From the NCBI GenBank assembly GCA_020348385.1, contig CP070750.1, positions 1,669,615 to 1,733,614 on the forward strand: a stretch of 64,000 nt of DNA. Direction: 5' to 3'. The first letter of the stretch is position 1; each line of letters starts with the position of its first letter. Below the pieces are notes generated by a model that was not told the origin of the DNA, did no database searches, and saw nothing but the letters and a program-made list of their open reading frames with translations. Source of the DNA: Candidatus Aminicenantota bacterium. Lineage in GTDB: Bacteria; Acidobacteriota; Aminicenantia; Aminicenantales; Aminicenantaceae. Positions 28,866 through 37,252 of the stretch are shown here, in pieces. The position numbers were made by a program, and so were the translations under genes.

Positions 28866-29996
28866 TTAAATGATATCTTTGAATTTATCTGTAATGCTTT
28901 TGTCCACGCCTTCCAGCTTATCACCCCTGGACTCAGCAAACAGCCTGAGGTGTTTTTTCTGTTCCTTGCTCAAATTTTTTGGTGTTTTAACCAATACCTT
29001 GATGAAGATATCTCCCTTACGGTGGCTATAAAGGTCTTTTATTCCTTTCCCTTTTAGACGAAAGGTCTGTCCTGTCTGGGTTCCCTCTGGAATACGAAGG
29101 GGCTCAGCACCATCAAACGTGGGGATTTCGATGGTTGATCCCAATGCGGCTTTTGTAAACGGGATGGATATCTCGCAGAAAAGGCTGTTGCCTTCCCTCT
29201 GGAAAAATTTATGCCTTTTTACATGGGTGATGACATACAGGTCGCCCCTTTCAGCTCCCGGGTCACCGGTCTCTCCCTCTCCTTCCAATCTCAGTTTTGT
29301 ACCATTGTCAACGCCAGGGGGAATCTTGACTGTCAGTGTCTTTTTTTTCTTGATTCTACCCGTTCCTCGACAATCCTTACAGGGAAATGGGATGATTTCT
29401 CCGTGTCCGTGGCAATCGGAACACGTACGGGATATGACAAAAAAACCCTGTTGGTAGCGGACCTGTCCTCTGCCTTGGCAATGCGGACAGACTGATTTTT
29501 CCGTTCCCGATTTCATTCGGGAACCATCACACTCGGGACAGAGTTCGGTCCGGTTTATTTTTATCTCCTTTTCTGTTCCGAAAACAACATCCTCCAGCTG
29601 TAGATCCAATTCTAAAGCGAGGTCTCTTCCTCTGCTGGGATGCTTAGGTCGCCGCTGTCTTGACGTTCCGAATAGGCTGTCGAATCCGAAGTTAAAAAAA
29701 CTTCCCAAAATATCCTCAAAATCGGCAAAGATAGAAGAGTTGAACCCAGAAAATCCACTAAAACCCTCTCCTCTGAGACCATCATGACCGAATCGGTCGT
29801 AGACACTTCTTTTTTCAGAATCTATCAAAACGCTGTATGCTTCGGCGGCTTCTTTGAACTTCTCTTCTGATTCCCTATCACCAGGATTTCTATCCGGGTG
29901 ATACTTCAAAGCCATCTGACGATAGGATCTTTTAATGGTTTCGGGGGCTGCATCCCTGGGAATTCCAAGTATTTCGTAATAATCCCTTTTTGTCAT
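28866..29996 (-). CDS. dnaJ: chaperone DnaJ (first copy)
   Basis: This Hsp40 co-chaperone (376 residues) stimulates DnaK ATPase. The J-domain carries HPD in 'ALKYHPDRNPGD'. A short Gly/Phe-rich linker follows, then four zinc-finger repeats (CPECDGSR, CPHCQGRG, CSDCHGHG, CKDCRGTG) and the C-terminal substrate-binding beta domains. It is a full type I DnaJ. It starts 8 nt after the stop of the short dnaK in the hrcA operon. A second DnaJ lies at 52.6-53.7 kb; the two are clearly diverged paralogues. Confidence 0.96.
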   Translation of the reverse strand: MTKRDYYEILGIPRDAAPETIKRSYRQMALKYHPDRNPGDRESEEKFKEAAEAYSVLIDSEKRSVYDRFGHDGLRGEGFSGFSGFNSSIFADFEDILGSFFNFGFDSLFGTSRQRRPKHPSRGRDLALELDLQLEDVVFGTEKEIKINRTELCPECDGSRMKSGTEKSVCPHCQGRGQVRYQQGFFVISRTCSDCHGHGEIIPFPCKDCRGTGRIKKKKTLTVKIPPGVDNGTKLRLEGEGETGDPGAERGDLYVITHVKRHKFFQREGNSLFCEISIPFTKAALGSTIEIPTFDGAEPLRIPEGTQTGQTFRLKGKGIKDLYSHRKGDIFIKVLVKTPKNLSKEQKKHLRLFAESRGDKLEGVDKSITDKFKDII

Positions 29997-30004
29997 TCCA
30001 GTAT

Positions 30005-31567
30005 CTACAATTCGCCTGTTTCTTGCCGCTTTATAATTTTATCAATTTGTTCACTTGACAATCCCGAAGAAGCTTTGACCTCTATGTGCTGTTCCCGCTC
30101 TGTTGCCACATCTCGAGCAGATACCTTCACAATGCCATCTGCATCAATTTCAAATGTAACGTCAATCTGAGGAACACCTGCTGGAGCAGATTCGATACCC
30201 ACCAAGTCAAATCGAGCTAACGACATATTTTCCGATGCCCTCTCCTCCTCTCCCTGGAGAACATGAACACGAACTCTTCTCTGGTCGTGTTCCACTGTCG
30301 TAAAGGCTCTAGTTTTTTTAGTGGGTATGGTCGTGTTTTTTTCGATTATTTGGATGAATTGATCCTTTTCTGTCTCGATACCAAGGGAAAGTGGTGTCAC
30401 ATCGAGCAAGAGGATCAAATCTTTCATCTCCCCCTTCAGAATACCAGACTGGATGGCCGCACCCATGGCCACGATTTCGTCCGGATTGATTTGTTCTTTT
30501 GGCTCTTTCCGGAAAAAATCTGAGATCATGCTCCTGATTAACGGCATGCGCGTTTGTCCTCCGACAAGGATGACATCATCAATTTTTTCTGGTTCCAGAT
30601 TAGCATCTTCAAGAGCCTGATCGATAAACGGAAAAGACTTCTCGACGAGATCCTTGGTCAATTCCTCGAGTTTTTGTCGCGTCAGTTTGTTCTGGATGTG
30701 TTTAGAACCAGAGTCTACGGAATATATGAACGGAAGATTGATTTCTGTTTCCGATGTGAATGAAAGCTCCCGCTTGGCTTTCTCGGCGGCTTCTTTTACC
30801 CGCTGCAGAGCCAGCTTATCTTGAGAGAGATCGATCTCTTTCTCCCGTTTGAATTCATCTGTCAACCAATCGACTATCCTGTTATCAAAGTCCTCTCCTC
30901 CCAAGTAGGTATTTCCGTTTGTGGCCAGAACATGGAACACGCCGTCATTAATCTCTAAAAGCGTTATGTCAAACGTCCCTCCTCCCATGTCATAAACGGC
31001 GATCGTGGCGTTTTCATTGGTATTCAGTCCATAGCCTAGGCTTGCCGCTGTCGGTTCGTTTATGATCCGCAACACCTCTAAGCCCGCAATTCTTGCAGAA
31101 TCCTTTGTTGCCTGCCTCTGATGATCGTTAAAATGAGCAGGAACCGTGATAACAGCCTCATTTACTTCTTCCCCAAAAAAGGATTCCGCACATTTTTTCA
31201 TGTATTCCAAGATCATAGCAGATATTTCCGGAGGGCTAATTTTTTCCGAACCCAATTCTACCATCAAATCTCCGTTCGCAGCTTCCGCAAGCTTATAAGG
31301 CATCCGCTGGATCGTTTCTTGGGCTTCCTCGGAATCGTACTTTTTCCCCATGAGTCTTTTTATGGCTACAATCGTATTTTTGGGATTTGTGAAAGCTTGT
31401 CTCTGGGCAAGGTTGCCGATTAACCTCTCTCCAGAGCTGGTGATGCTGACGACTGAGGGAGTGGTCAGCAATCCATCCAAATTGGGTATAACTTTTGGAT
31501 CCGTCCCTTCCATATAAGCAATACAGGAATATGTGGTACCAAGGTCAATGCCGACGACTTTTGCCAT
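30005..31567 (-). CDS. short DnaK-type Hsp70 lacking most of the lid
   Basis: The 520-residue Hsp70 has a complete nucleotide-binding domain ('GIDLGTTYSCIAYMEG', 'VYDMGGGTFDITLLE', 'ILVGGQTRMPLI') and beta substrate-binding domain ('LLDVTPLSLGIET'). It stops right after 'SGLSSEQIDKIIKRQETGEL', where normal DnaK continues about 100 residues into the helical lid. The stop is 8 nt ahead of the dnaJ start and the frame is clean, so this looks like a genuine lidless form rather than a frameshift. It follows grpE by 2 nt. A full-length DnaK is encoded at 53.7-55.7 kb. Confidence 0.93.
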   Translation of the reverse strand: MAKVVGIDLGTTYSCIAYMEGTDPKVIPNLDGLLTTPSVVSITSSGERLIGNLAQRQAFTNPKNTIVAIKRLMGKKYDSEEAQETIQRMPYKLAEAANGDLMVELGSEKISPPEISAMILEYMKKCAESFFGEEVNEAVITVPAHFNDHQRQATKDSARIAGLEVLRIINEPTAASLGYGLNTNENATIAVYDMGGGTFDITLLEINDGVFHVLATNGNTYLGGEDFDNRIVDWLTDEFKREKEIDLSQDKLALQRVKEAAEKAKRELSFTSETEINLPFIYSVDSGSKHIQNKLTRQKLEELTKDLVEKSFPFIDQALEDANLEPEKIDDVILVGGQTRMPLIRSMISDFFRKEPKEQINPDEIVAMGAAIQSGILKGEMKDLILLLDVTPLSLGIETEKDQFIQIIEKNTTIPTKKTRAFTTVEHDQRRVRVHVLQGEEERASENMSLARFDLVGIESAPAGVPQIDVTFEIDADGIVKVSARDVATEREQHIEVKASSGLSSEQIDKIIKRQETGEL

Positions 31568-31569
31568 TA

Positions 31570-32181
31570 TTATTTTTCTTCCTTTTTTGGAATGTAAACT
31601 TTCACCAGGCTTGGTCTCAATAGACGGTCATGGATCGTGTATCCTTTTTGCAACTCTTCCGCCACTTGAAGCTCGGTCACCTGATCTGATTCTTCGGTGA
31701 GAAATGCTTGGTGCAGATGAGGATCATAACGGTTCTCTTCGATTGCGATTTGCTTCACTCCCTGCTTGAGTAACAGGTCGTAGAGCTGTTTGTGTATCAT
31801 TTCGACTCCCTTATGAAGGCTCTCTTCTTCACCCTGATTATTGCTCTCGAGAGCTCTTTCAAAATTGTCCATGACTCCCAAAAGCTCTTTTAAATGTTCG
31901 CTCAAAGCATATTGCAGGAAGTCGCTTTTTTCTCGTTCCAGTCTCTTTCTCAAATTTTCCATTTCGGCTGCTTTTCTCAAAAACTCTTCTTGCATTTTCT
32001 CGAATTTTTTCTTTAGGTTTTTGATTTCAGTTTCTTTCTTTTTTAGTCGAGCTTTCAATGATTTGATCTGATTTACTTTTTGACTCGATTCTCTCGGGCC
32101 TTTGCTGCTCTCGGTGATGTATTCCACTTCCACCAGGCCTTCTCCGTTATCTTTTTTTTCTTTTTTGGACTTCTCTGACAT
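31570..32181 (-). CDS. grpE: nucleotide exchange factor GrpE
   Basis: GrpE (203 residues) releases ADP from DnaK. A long charged coiled-coil (residues about 40-110, 'KKKETEIKNLKKKFEKMQEEF') leads into the C-terminal beta-wing domain with 'GVEMIHKQLYDLLLKQGVKQI' and 'LHQAFLTEESD...VAEELQKGYTIHDRLLRPSLVKV'. Complete. It is the only grpE in the window and may serve both Hsp70s. It lies between hrcA and the short dnaK. Confidence 0.96.
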   Translation of the reverse strand: MSEKSKKEKKDNGEGLVEVEYITESSKGPRESSQKVNQIKSLKARLKKKETEIKNLKKKFEKMQEEFLRKAAEMENLRKRLEREKSDFLQYALSEHLKELLGVMDNFERALESNNQGEEESLHKGVEMIHKQLYDLLLKQGVKQIAIEENRYDPHLHQAFLTEESDQVTELQVAEELQKGYTIHDRLLRPSLVKVYIPKKEEK

Positions 32182-32190
32182 TTATCCTCC

Positions 32191-33234
32191 CTATTGAGAA
32201 AAACTAATGGTCTCGCTCAATTTTTTTGCCACACAGTCAACCAATGGAATTATCCTCCGGTAGGGAATCCGTTTGGGCCCGATTATTCCCAAAGATCCCA
32301 GGACTTGCCGGTCATAGCCATAATGTGAAAGAATAAGCGAACAATCCGAAATATCCGGCAGACTGAGTTCCGTTCCTATGAGGACTTTTACTCTATCCAG
32401 ACTTATGACATCAGAAAGCAACTTTGCTAATCTTGCCTTTTCTTCGAATCTCTGAAACAGTGATTTCAATCTACTCATGTCGAACAGATCGGGTTTTTCT
32501 AAAAGCTTTGATGTGCCCTGAATAAATATTTGATTGTCTTTTTCCTCCTGGAGAAAACAGGTTTTCAGAAGGGTTATGAGGCTTTGTATAATTCTTTCAT
32601 ATCGCATTTTATATGCAGGGATTTCTCGCAAAAGAAGGTCGCGGACAAACTGCAAATTTTTCCCCCGAAAGTTTTCATTGATATAATGGGAAGCCCTGTC
32701 CAACTCAACCTGAGTGAAATAATTTTTCGTCTCCACGATTTCTGTGAGGACCAAGTTAAAAGTCGTTATCAGAATGACCATAATTTTTTCTTCGGATACT
32801 TTGATGAATCGGAGATGACGAAAATTAACGGTGGAAACTCTGGGAGAAAGGACAAAACCAAGATTATCCGAATACTCGGACAAAATATGAGATACATTAT
32901 CCAATAGAGAATTGAAATCCCCTCTTTTGCGATAAAATTCTTCTGTTGGTAAATCGATGGACTTATCCGGATAAATGACCTCCTCGAACAGATTGTTGAC
33001 GTAGAATCTTAAGCCTTTATCCGTGGGCATACGTCCGGCTGATGTGTGGGGTTGATCTAGATATCCAAGTTTCTCCAGTTTGACCATGATATTTCTTACC
33101 GTGGCTGAAGAGACAGGAATCTTCATTTTATGGGAAATATGGCCAGAACTGACGGGTTTTCCGACCTTTAAATAGGTCTCCACAATAAGATTGAGAATGT
33201 GGACATCCTTTTCTCTTAAGATCGGTTTTTTCAA
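32191..33234 (-). CDS. hrcA: heat-shock transcription repressor HrcA
   Basis: HrcA (347 residues) normally represses groE and dnaK operons by binding CIRCE elements. The N-terminal winged helix ('GKPVSSGHISHKMKIPVSSATVRNIMVKLEKLGYLDQPHTSAGRMPTDKG') is followed by GAF-like and dimerisation regions ending 'ISDCSLILSHYGYDRQVLGSLGIIGPKRIPY'. The start is TTG 33234, with GGAG 7 nt upstream; an ATG 5 nt earlier is out of frame. It heads the hrcA-grpE-dnaK-dnaJ operon, but no CIRCE inverted repeat is visible upstream. Confidence 0.95.
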   Translation of the reverse strand: MKKPILREKDVHILNLIVETYLKVGKPVSSGHISHKMKIPVSSATVRNIMVKLEKLGYLDQPHTSAGRMPTDKGLRFYVNNLFEEVIYPDKSIDLPTEEFYRKRGDFNSLLDNVSHILSEYSDNLGFVLSPRVSTVNFRHLRFIKVSEEKIMVILITTFNLVLTEIVETKNYFTQVELDRASHYINENFRGKNLQFVRDLLLREIPAYKMRYERIIQSLITLLKTCFLQEEKDNQIFIQGTSKLLEKPDLFDMSRLKSLFQRFEEKARLAKLLSDVISLDRVKVLIGTELSLPDISDCSLILSHYGYDRQVLGSLGIIGPKRIPYRRIIPLVDCVAKKLSETISFSQ

Positions 33235-33252
33235 TTCATTTCTCCGAAAAAA

Positions 33253-33281
33253 TTTATAGCATTAATCCTTAAAAAATTCAA
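33253..33281 (-). promoter_or_regulatory. sigma-70-like promoter of the hrcA operon
   Basis: On the minus strand TTGAAT (33281-33276), 17 nt, TATAAA (33258-33253). The predicted transcript start is only about 12 nt ahead of the TTG start codon of hrcA. No TTAGCACTC/GAGTGCTAA CIRCE half-sites flank it. Confidence 0.55.
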
Positions 33282-33340
33282 ATCAGAACCACAGGGATAT
33301 CACTCACTGGAACAATGAATGGCTTCAGAGATAATCCAGA

Positions 33341-34147
33341 TTAGATAATGCGTATTCCCGCATATCCAACAACCTTTAAAAAGTCTCCGGATACGTCTCC
33401 TGATGTCTGATACTTTATGAGTTCCGCTTTTGTCGCTTTGAGTTCTTTTGAAGCGATGATCGCGGTGGTAGTGGGCTTGAAACCACACATGCTGATGTTT
33501 TCTCTTTCAACGGTTTCATAGAGCCCATGAGCATCCAAATCGAGGATTTTTTCGATGGCAAGAAAATCTTTTTCTTTTGCCACTTCTTGACTCACATAAT
33601 GACTCATATCTGTGCTGGCAACGATCAGCGTGTCTTGACCAAACTCTAAAATTGCCCCTGCCAATGCCTTCCCCACTTCTACGAGGTCATCATACGTGGC
33701 AAAATAGGCAATACTGATCGGGACAAACGAGATATTTCCCTTCAAATACTGGATGAACGGCACCTGAACTTCCAATGAGTGCTCCTGGGAGTGGCTTTTG
33801 GCATTTTCCTTCAGTGCACCTGATTGTTTCATGATCATATCGGCCAGCGTGGTGTTTATCGAAATATCGCCCAGTGGAGTTTCCCAAACACCTTGTCGCA
33901 TAATGGAAATGCCTGTGGATACATCTTGGTGATTGGGACCCAAAATAACGAAATTTTCGGGCAATGTGATAGAAGAGAACACACTTCCTGCGACTTTTCC
34001 TGAATAGAGATAACCTGCATGGGGGGATATCACGCTGATAGCTTTTTCTTTATCCGCTTGAGGATCCAACATCCCCTTGATCATTTCTTTGAGATCCTCA
34101 GAATCACGGGGATAAAAATAACCAGCCACACTCGGTTTCCGCTTCAA
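33341..34147 (-). CDS. MEMO1-family protein (AmmeMemoRadiSam protein B)
   Basis: About 268 residues, with 'PSVAGYFYPRD', 'SPHAGYLYSGKVAGSVF', 'VILGPNHQD', 'HSQEHSLEVQVPFIQYL' and 'IVASTDMSHY', the conserved histidine/glutamate set of the MEMO/LigB-like fold. In many genomes it travels with an AMMECR1 protein and a radical SAM enzyme; neither is in the window. Function is unresolved. The start is either GTG 34153 or TTG 34147; the TTG is better spaced from GGAGG. It lies between hrcA and saccharopine dehydrogenase. Confidence 0.9.
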   Translation of the reverse strand: MKRKPSVAGYFYPRDSEDLKEMIKGMLDPQADKEKAISVISPHAGYLYSGKVAGSVFSSITLPENFVILGPNHQDVSTGISIMRQGVWETPLGDISINTTLADMIMKQSGALKENAKSHSQEHSLEVQVPFIQYLKGNISFVPISIAYFATYDDLVEVGKALAGAILEFGQDTLIVASTDMSHYVSQEVAKEKDFLAIEKILDLDAHGLYETVERENISMCGFKPTTTAIIASKELKATKAELIKYQTSGDVSGDFLKVVGYAGIRII

Positions 34148-34246
34148 ACTCACCCTCCAAAAATACAGATTAGCTATCCAACAATATAATCAACAATGAT
34201 ATTAAAAGATAATTTTTTCTTTGGGTGTTGTCAAATTTTTCCGTGA

Positions 34247-35581
34247 TTAGCCCTCGATCCACTCTTTTTTTTCAGTGAACGCAATGCCCATTCCTTTGAG
34301 TTCTTCGAGAATTGGGACATAGATTGCGGGTGTGACAGGAATGTGAACGCCCAGCTCCTGTATTTTGCCTTCGAGGATTAGTTTGGTCCCAATGGCCGCA
34401 GGCAGGCCGACAGTTCGCGCCATCGAAGAATCTCCTCCGGGGATCCCATAGTCCACAAGGGTAGAGGTGATCTTTTCTTTTTTTCCGTCTGGATAAGAGG
34501 CCTCGAATGTATGCTCAAGAATGATCATATCTCTCTCTCCTGTTTCATATTGAAGTTTCTCCAACATCAAGGCACCCAATATATCCAGAGCAGATCCTTT
34601 TTCGATTGGGAGAGGTTTTTCATCCAGGAGTCCTAGCCATTCCAAACGTTGAATGACATCCGAAACTTCGTTTTTCTCCATATCCATTCTCGAAGCAAGC
34701 GTTTTCTTCAGTTCCGTATCTGCCGGTTCATTCAACAGGTTTCTAAAAAATCCTGCATAAGTCATCCCTTTCCATTCCTTTACTTCTTCGTCAAGAAGGC
34801 CTAAATCCACGATTTTTTTCATAGTCTGGCACCAACCCAGATTTCTCAAAGTTCCTCGAAACATCGTGCGGGTCGATCCAATGTTGTAGAGATCTATGTA
34901 CGGCAAGGAATTTCTGTTGGGATATCCCTCAAAATCTCCCAAACCCTCGATCGGAATAATTTTAAAATCCTCGAAAAGATTCTCGGATGGAACGAATACC
35001 TGTTGTCCGTCTTTGAAGTAGTGAGCTGAGTTTTTCCCAGCCAAAAGGACACCGATCGGGCTCCAGGAAAATTTATACCCGAATGGATTTGTGTTGGCTT
35101 CCGGTGCGGGCAATCCCCCACAATAAGAGGTAAAACTTGTGATTTCCCCCCCCTTTCCTTCGACTTCATGGATAATGCGCATGGCTTCCATGTGATCGAT
35201 TCCAGGGTCAAGCCCAATTTCATTGAGTATGAGAATTCCCGCCCTTTTTGCTTCAGCATCGAGATTTTTCATGATTTCACTGACATAAGAAGTGGTCACC
35301 ATATGCTTTTGAAAATCGATACAGTATTTCGCGACTTTCGGATGATAAGCATACGGGACCAAACTGATAACCAAATCCGCGTTGGCCACTTCAGCTCGCA
35401 GACCTTCCTCATTCTTTAGATTCAACTCCTTAGCCGTTCCGTCGGGGTGGTTGTCGATAAGTTTAATGGCCTTACTCACTGTTCGGCTTGCTACCTCCAC
35501 CTTAAAATCTGGTTGATCGAGAAGATACCTGACCAAGGGCTTAGCCACAAGTCCGGCTCCCAGGATGAGAACTTTTTTCAT
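34247..35581 (-). CDS. saccharopine dehydrogenase (glutamate-forming type)
   Basis: The 444-residue enzyme has a Rossmann N-terminus 'VLILGAGLVAKPLVRYLLD', 'DLVISLVPYAYHPKVAKYCI', 'LNEIGLDPGIDHMEAMRII', and the saccharopine-reductase C-terminal domain ('SFTSYCGGLPAPEANTNPFGYKFSWSPIG'). These match the SDH half of eukaryotic alpha-aminoadipic semialdehyde synthase, which oxidises saccharopine to glutamate plus 2-aminoadipate semialdehyde. The upstream gene encodes the LKR half, so the function is well supported by context. The gap between them is 68 nt. Confidence 0.92.
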   Translation of the reverse strand: MKKVLILGAGLVAKPLVRYLLDQPDFKVEVASRTVSKAIKLIDNHPDGTAKELNLKNEEGLRAEVANADLVISLVPYAYHPKVAKYCIDFQKHMVTTSYVSEIMKNLDAEAKRAGILILNEIGLDPGIDHMEAMRIIHEVEGKGGEITSFTSYCGGLPAPEANTNPFGYKFSWSPIGVLLAGKNSAHYFKDGQQVFVPSENLFEDFKIIPIEGLGDFEGYPNRNSLPYIDLYNIGSTRTMFRGTLRNLGWCQTMKKIVDLGLLDEEVKEWKGMTYAGFFRNLLNEPADTELKKTLASRMDMEKNEVSDVIQRLEWLGLLDEKPLPIEKGSALDILGALMLEKLQYETGERDMIILEHTFEASYPDGKKEKITSTLVDYGIPGGDSSMARTVGLPAAIGTKLILEGKIQELGVHIPVTPAIYVPILEELKGMGIAFTEKKEWIEG

Positions 35582-35649
35582 GATGATAACTCCTTACAAT
35601 TAACTTGGATCACTCGCTAAGCGTGAATAATCCAGAAAATTTCCTTGCA

Positions 35650-36966
35650 TTATTTTGTCATGTAACTTTTCATGTATTCATACTCAGGGGTAAATTTTCC
35701 CTTATACAGAATTACCGCTTTTTTTATCGGGTAAGGGAGATCACAATCCTTGAAATCAACAGAATAGTCAGCCATGGATATTTCTGGCACATAAGGCGAG
35801 AGCGCATCAGAGAAAAATAGCGATGATTCAAGAGATAATTCCGCAGGTAAGTTATCGGTGGCCATCATCACCACTCCCCTTCCTTTTATATCATCCAGAG
35901 CTTTTTTTTCGATTGGATCATACACATAAACTGGTTCTCCAGGATTTGTCGCGTACAATGTACACTCCATGGCTCCTTCCATATCACATGAGATGTCGCC
36001 GATGACTTTAAGACGAGGAGACCCCTCCTTTTCCCAAAGTACACGCAGGTATTCTTTCGTCACGAAATGGGGATACTGGGGTGCCCAATACACACAGTTC
36101 ACCACGATCGATAAAAAGGGGATGTAGGATTCAAAAATGGATTGATATCTTTCTGGATGATCATAATACTCCTGGAGTTGGAATTTCTGGGAAGCAGTAC
36201 GAGGCTTCACCATATGCTCTTCTTTAAATATGACTTTGTAAACTCTATTCGAAGTGTAATTACCTCGTTTATAAAAATCCTCAAGATCTGAAGGCGAAAT
36301 CTCTTCAAAAGGTAGGAGGTCAAAAATATCTTGTGCTCCTTGAGATGCGTGACCATATCCCGCGAATCCACATATCATCGGGACAAGGGATGGATCGAGC
36401 CCCAAGGTGTGGATGTCCCATCCCAATTTTTTTATGCTTTCTTTGGCTTCCACAAGACTTCCGTACTGATGGGCAAGTCGCACTCCCTCAAATGGGGTAC
36501 TCATCCCCAGATTTTTCAACCTATGCCCGAATGACCATAAAATATCGATCATTCCGGCCTGGCCGGCCTGAGTTCCAAAAAACACCAGCCGTTGTCCTTT
36601 CTCATCCACTACTCTTTCATAATCTATGAGTGTGCATCCCAATTCCATCATTTTTTTCAGCATGGGCATATTATCGCGCTGACCTTTTATGGTATGAGAA
36701 AAAAACATGTATATCTTCCCAGGAAGAAAAAAGTCAAGGGGAATTTCTTTTACGGCCAAAACCACAGAGCAGGATGAAAGGTCTTCCTCAATCTTGGCTC
36801 CCTCCAAGACAAAGTCCTGATCGGTAAAGACGCGAATGCTCGAAGGCTGCATCCACAACTCCAACGGAAAATTTTGGATTATTTCTCGGACATGAGAAGG
36901 AATGAGGGGAACTCGTCTCTCCCAGGGGTTTTTATCTTCTCTTCGTATGCCGAAACGGATTTTCAT
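35650..36966 (-). CDS. lysine-2-oxoglutarate reductase (saccharopine-forming, LKR domain)
   Basis: The 438-residue protein begins 'FGIRREDKNPWERRVPLIPSHV', the AlaDH/PNT-type N-terminus of the LKR half of AASS, and includes 'FFSHTIKGQRDNMPMLKKMMELGCTLIDYE' and 'GDISCDMEGAMECT'. It should condense lysine with 2-oxoglutarate to saccharopine using NAD(P)H. The free-standing LKR plus free-standing SDH arrangement replaces the fused eukaryotic enzyme. It lies upstream of the SDH gene on the same strand; the divergent intergenic region toward cysS carries operator-like palindromes. Confidence 0.9.
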   Translation of the reverse strand: MKIRFGIRREDKNPWERRVPLIPSHVREIIQNFPLELWMQPSSIRVFTDQDFVLEGAKIEEDLSSCSVVLAVKEIPLDFFLPGKIYMFFSHTIKGQRDNMPMLKKMMELGCTLIDYERVVDEKGQRLVFFGTQAGQAGMIDILWSFGHRLKNLGMSTPFEGVRLAHQYGSLVEAKESIKKLGWDIHTLGLDPSLVPMICGFAGYGHASQGAQDIFDLLPFEEISPSDLEDFYKRGNYTSNRVYKVIFKEEHMVKPRTASQKFQLQEYYDHPERYQSIFESYIPFLSIVVNCVYWAPQYPHFVTKEYLRVLWEKEGSPRLKVIGDISCDMEGAMECTLYATNPGEPVYVYDPIEKKALDDIKGRGVVMMATDNLPAELSLESSLFFSDALSPYVPEISMADYSVDFKDCDLPYPIKKAVILYKGKFTPEYEYMKSYMTK

Positions 36967-37029
36967 ATGTCAGATTCACAGATAAGAAGACAGATTATTG
37001 CACAAATTCCCGATGCCGTCAATTAGACC

Positions 37030-37138
37030 GAATGATTCATAAAAAAATGCCGATGCCACCCCACCCCACCCCAACATTAAGGTACACTTAACAATTTTTG
37101 TCCTGATATTGCCAAAAATTCTTCTCGATGAATCATTC
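37030..37138. repeat. inverted pair of ATGATTCAT-type palindromes
   Basis: An 11-bp inverted repeat (37030-37040 and 37128-37138) carries two copies of the odd-length palindrome ATGATTCAT/ATGAATCAT, 87 nt apart, in the divergent gap between the LKR gene and cysS. Each half alone is a plausible dimer-binding site. No regulator gene is adjacent. Confidence 0.4.
37056..37072 (-). repeat. G-rich tract, three GGGGT units
   Basis: The minus strand reads three GGGGT units followed by GG, a tandem pentamer capable in principle of a two-layer G-quadruplex. It lies between the two palindromes in the LKR/cysS intergenic region. Confidence 0.4.
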
Positions 37139-37215
37139 TATATTCAATGACATTTTTGACCCTTCGGGCAATCTTGGCGCGTTAATCCTGGTCAAGTAAG
37201 ATCTGATAAAAAAGA

Positions 37216-37244
37216 TTGACTCGAGATTCACAAATTTTCATAAT
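37216..37244 (+). promoter_or_regulatory. sigma-70-like promoter of cysS
   Basis: TTGACT (37216-37221), 17-nt spacer, CATAAT (37239-37244). The expected transcription start falls about 7 nt downstream, which places it within a few bases of the cysS ATG at 37253, so the mRNA may be leaderless. Confidence 0.6.
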
Positions 37245-37252
37245 AACTTATC

